DNA of 64,000 bases, from assembly GCF_026262505.1 (NCBI RefSeq), contig NC_067206.1:32999896-33063895 (forward strand), given 5' to 3'. The position numbers and the translations under genes are program-made. Of this stretch, positions 61,988-64,000 are shown one piece after another. The DNA comes from Trichomonas vaginalis G3. Lineage: Eukaryota > Parabasalia > Trichomonadida > Trichomonadidae. Each line of letters begins with the position of its first letter. Within the stretch, counting starts at the first letter, position 1. The notes beneath the pieces were generated by a model. That model was not told where the DNA came from. It did not search any database and saw only the letters and a list, made by a program, of their open reading frames with translations.

Positions 61988-62980
61988 TTAACTGCCTAAA
62001 TTAGCAGTGAACATAACAAGACCAATTGCAAAAATTAAATATGGAGGTAATTTATCCGTTGTATTGATTTCTAAAGTTTCTTTAGCTATTTTTCTAACGC
62101 AAAGGACATTTTGCGATGATCTTCCTAGTGCCTGATTGTAGAAAATCGCATTCTTTTCACTTGCTATTGTAAATCTGTTTTGGAAATCAAGGGTGAAAAT
62201 TCCATTGCGGTTCATTTTCGGTTTTCTTGTAACAAGTGTTTGCATGGGCAATCCGTTTTCTTCTGTTAAAGAAACAGTAACTAATCTTGGTAAAATATAG
62301 TTTTCCATATTATGTAATATATGTGCGGTCATTAATTTAGTACCTGTTTCAGTTCGTTTTCTCAAAGTAAACATTGTTGCAGAATTTTCAGGAACTAAAT
62401 AATAATCTCCTTGAACGGAAATATGAACATCTTCTCCAGCTGTTATAACTATTGGCTTATTGGGATTTCTCTTCTTGCATTTGGCAGAGAATATTATGTT
62501 TCCTTCATGGTGAAATTTATATGTATAAACATTTTTAATAACAGAATGTGTACGAATGATTGCGTAATTTACTTCATTATCTGTTACTGGTTCTGGAATA
62601 GATGCTGGTGGTTCGCTTACAATTGGATTTGGAATTTCTTGTTGAGCAATTGGATGAACTTCAGAACTACTTGTTTCTGAGTCCTTGTTTGATTTATCTC
62701 CTGTCATCGTATCAGAAACAGAAATTACTTTTGGCTTATTATCATTCGGTAAAGAGTTTTGATTAATGTTATTTGATGATGATCTCCTTCTTCTTTCTGT
62801 AACTCCTTCATTTTGATTTCTTCTTCGTCTTCCTCTGTTTGATGTATTTTGATTAGAATTTCTTCTCACATTGATTTCAATTGATGAATCAGATGAAGAA
62901 TCACTGGAACTTACTTCTACCATTTGAATGTTCTTTTTGCGTTCCTGTGGCGGAGAAGATGAATCAGTATCACTATCCAT
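61988..62980 (-). CDS. Tubby-domain (TUB) family protein
   Basis: This 330-residue protein has a disordered Ser/Arg/Asn-rich N-terminal 140 residues (SSSDSSSDSSIEINVRR, GRRRRNQ). A C-terminal domain at about 145-328 follows, with tubby-type landmarks: KFHHEGNIIFSAKCKKRN, DYYLVPENSATMFTLRKR, KPKMNRNGIFTLDFQNRF and PPYLIFAIGLVMFTA. Tubby domains bind phosphoinositides and, in other eukaryotes, act in membrane or ciliary trafficking. The Arg-rich patches could be nuclear-localisation signals. The ATG at 62980 is the first in frame. Confidence 0.8.
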   Translation of the reverse strand: MDSDTDSSSPPQERKKNIQMVEVSSSDSSSDSSIEINVRRNSNQNTSNRGRRRRNQNEGVTERRRRSSSNNINQNSLPNDNKPKVISVSDTMTGDKSNKDSETSSSEVHPIAQQEIPNPIVSEPPASIPEPVTDNEVNYAIIRTHSVIKNVYTYKFHHEGNIIFSAKCKKRNPNKPIVITAGEDVHISVQGDYYLVPENSATMFTLRKRTETGTKLMTAHILHNMENYILPRLVTVSLTEENGLPMQTLVTRKPKMNRNGIFTLDFQNRFTIASEKNAIFYNQALGRSSQNVLCVRKIAKETLEINTTDKLPPYLIFAIGLVMFTANLGS

Positions 62981-63791
62981 TTGATCGGAAATTTCAGCAG
63001 CTTCAAAAATTGAGATCCAAAATTTACAAAAAGTCGGTGAAAAATGTTAAAATTGATGCAACCATAAAAATTAATTTGATCTTTTCAAATTGATCGCAAT
63101 TCGTTAGAATTATTGTTTTGAAAAATCTTAAATACAAATCAAATATATGGAATCTAAAATCTTTAAAAAATAAAAAATTAATCAAAAATTTCATTGAAAA
63201 AGCTGATCGCCTATTGATAAGATTCTCCTATACTGGATGTTGCATTGTGATACCCAATTATTCAATAAGTGTTCGATAACCAGAGTTGATTCTTCTTTTA
63301 TTGTTCCTTTATTCCATTTAAATATTAAACAAGTTGAAATATCTTCAATTACTCAACTCCAACACTACACCCTTAACATACTATTCATTGAATTCAATCT
63401 GAAACTAGACAACAGTTATTTACAATTTTCTAATATGTAATTTATGAATATCAAATACTAAGTTTACGATAATTCTCTTCTGAAAACGATAAATATTCCA
63501 TGCTATTGAATTAATTTAGGTATAATTGAATTATGTTTTTTCTATTGAGATTTTTTAATCGCAAATATGCCACTTAGCCAACCTGAAAATATTTTTCATG
63601 TAAAAATATCTCTTTTTATTATTGGAAAAAGCCTTTTGCAAGATTCGAAATAAAAGAGGATAAGTTTTCATAATTAAACAATAACTCCTAAATAACGAAA
63701 AAGTTTAAGTATTAAAATAGTAAAAATTTAATGAAAAAACGGGTTAACATAAAGAATTTTGAGGAATAAAGACAATGAAATCAGGGATGTT
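62981..63791. other. Intergenic region, no gene seen
   Basis: About 810 AT-rich bases. The short frame 63237-63440 lacks support. No element ends recognised. Confidence 0.5.
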
Positions 63792-64000
63792 TCAACCAAA
63801 CAAAACATCAAGATTAATATCAAAGCACTCTATCACACCGGGAGCTGAGGATACCATTTGATAGAATTCTTTGTAATTAAGTTCACCACTTCCTGAATTA
63901 TCATAAGTGTTGATTAATTGATCAACAAGAAGATTAATTTGAGCATCTTCAAGTTCAATTAGGCTACTACCTTCGATAGAAAGCTTAATGACATCTGTAA
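63792..64000 (-). CDS. EF-hand protein, 3' end only (runs off window)
   Basis: The minus strand at the window edge encodes about 69 residues ending in TGA at 63792-63794. An EF-hand loop DNSGSGELNYKE follows a helix (DAQINLLVDQLINTY), and a second helix and tail follow (YKEFYQMVSSAPGVIECF). This is the C-terminal part of a calmodulin/centrin/recoverin-type calcium sensor. The specific family cannot be decided without the missing 5' part. Confidence 0.7.
   Translation of the reverse strand, partial: TDVIKLSIEGSSLIELEDAQINLLVDQLINTYDNSGSGELNYKEFYQMVSSAPGVIECFDINLDVLFG

Noticed and set aside
1-64000. CRISPR arrays, tRNA or rRNA genes
   Set aside because: The tandem arrays have no unique spacers of constant length, and no tRNA cloverleaf or rRNA core sequence was noticed. 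A tRNAscan run would settle the tRNA question.

Overview
The window looks like nuclear DNA of a parabasalid protist, most likely Trichomonas vaginalis or a close relative. The base composition is AT-rich, the host genes are intronless, and several start codons follow a TCA(C/T)T initiator within about 20 bases. The host gene set is typical: BspA-like leucine-rich surface proteins, a tetraspanin, and a malate-dehydrogenase-type lactate dehydrogenase with Leu91. A large Maverick (Polinton) element is present.

Host genes on the left (1-9901) are fimbrin (943-2772, with an in-frame TAG at codon 18), a small terminal-inverted-repeat element (3052-4104), an unrecognised two-span membrane protein (4287-5627), a kinase-like protein (7057-8796) and two copies of an ATG-less, beta-helix-like surface-protein cassette (5762-6839 and 9038-9901).

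The Maverick (9902-34711, about 24.8 kb) is inserted in the second cassette copy. It is flanked by TATTG target duplications and has inverted repeats of 210-260 bp beginning with a poly(A) run. It carries the expected parts: capsid proteins, packaging ATPase, SF3 helicase, family B polymerase and retroviral-type integrase. It also has two KilA-N proteins, an HNH nuclease, a D12-class adenine methyltransferase, small Gly2 amphipathic proteins and a phage-tail-fibre-like gene. It is a fossil with roughly half a dozen breaks, but most of its frames are open. It contains two unrelated 22-bp-period tandem arrays with palindromic cores, a dispersed GGGTAGA repeat and recurring promoter-like blocks.

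Host genes on the right (34712-64000) are a tubulin-tyrosine-ligase-like enzyme, a HAD phosphatase, further cassette copies, a BspA-like pseudogene broken by a TTAA-flanked 1.04-kb element, lactate dehydrogenase and a tetraspanin. A second BspA-like gene follows, cut from its start codon by a recent 4.7-kb element with near-identical inverted repeats of about 930 bp. The window ends with NOMO, a tubby-domain protein and the 3' end of an EF-hand gene. The overall picture is of core housekeeping genes separated by rapidly turning-over surface-protein families that repeatedly receive transposons.
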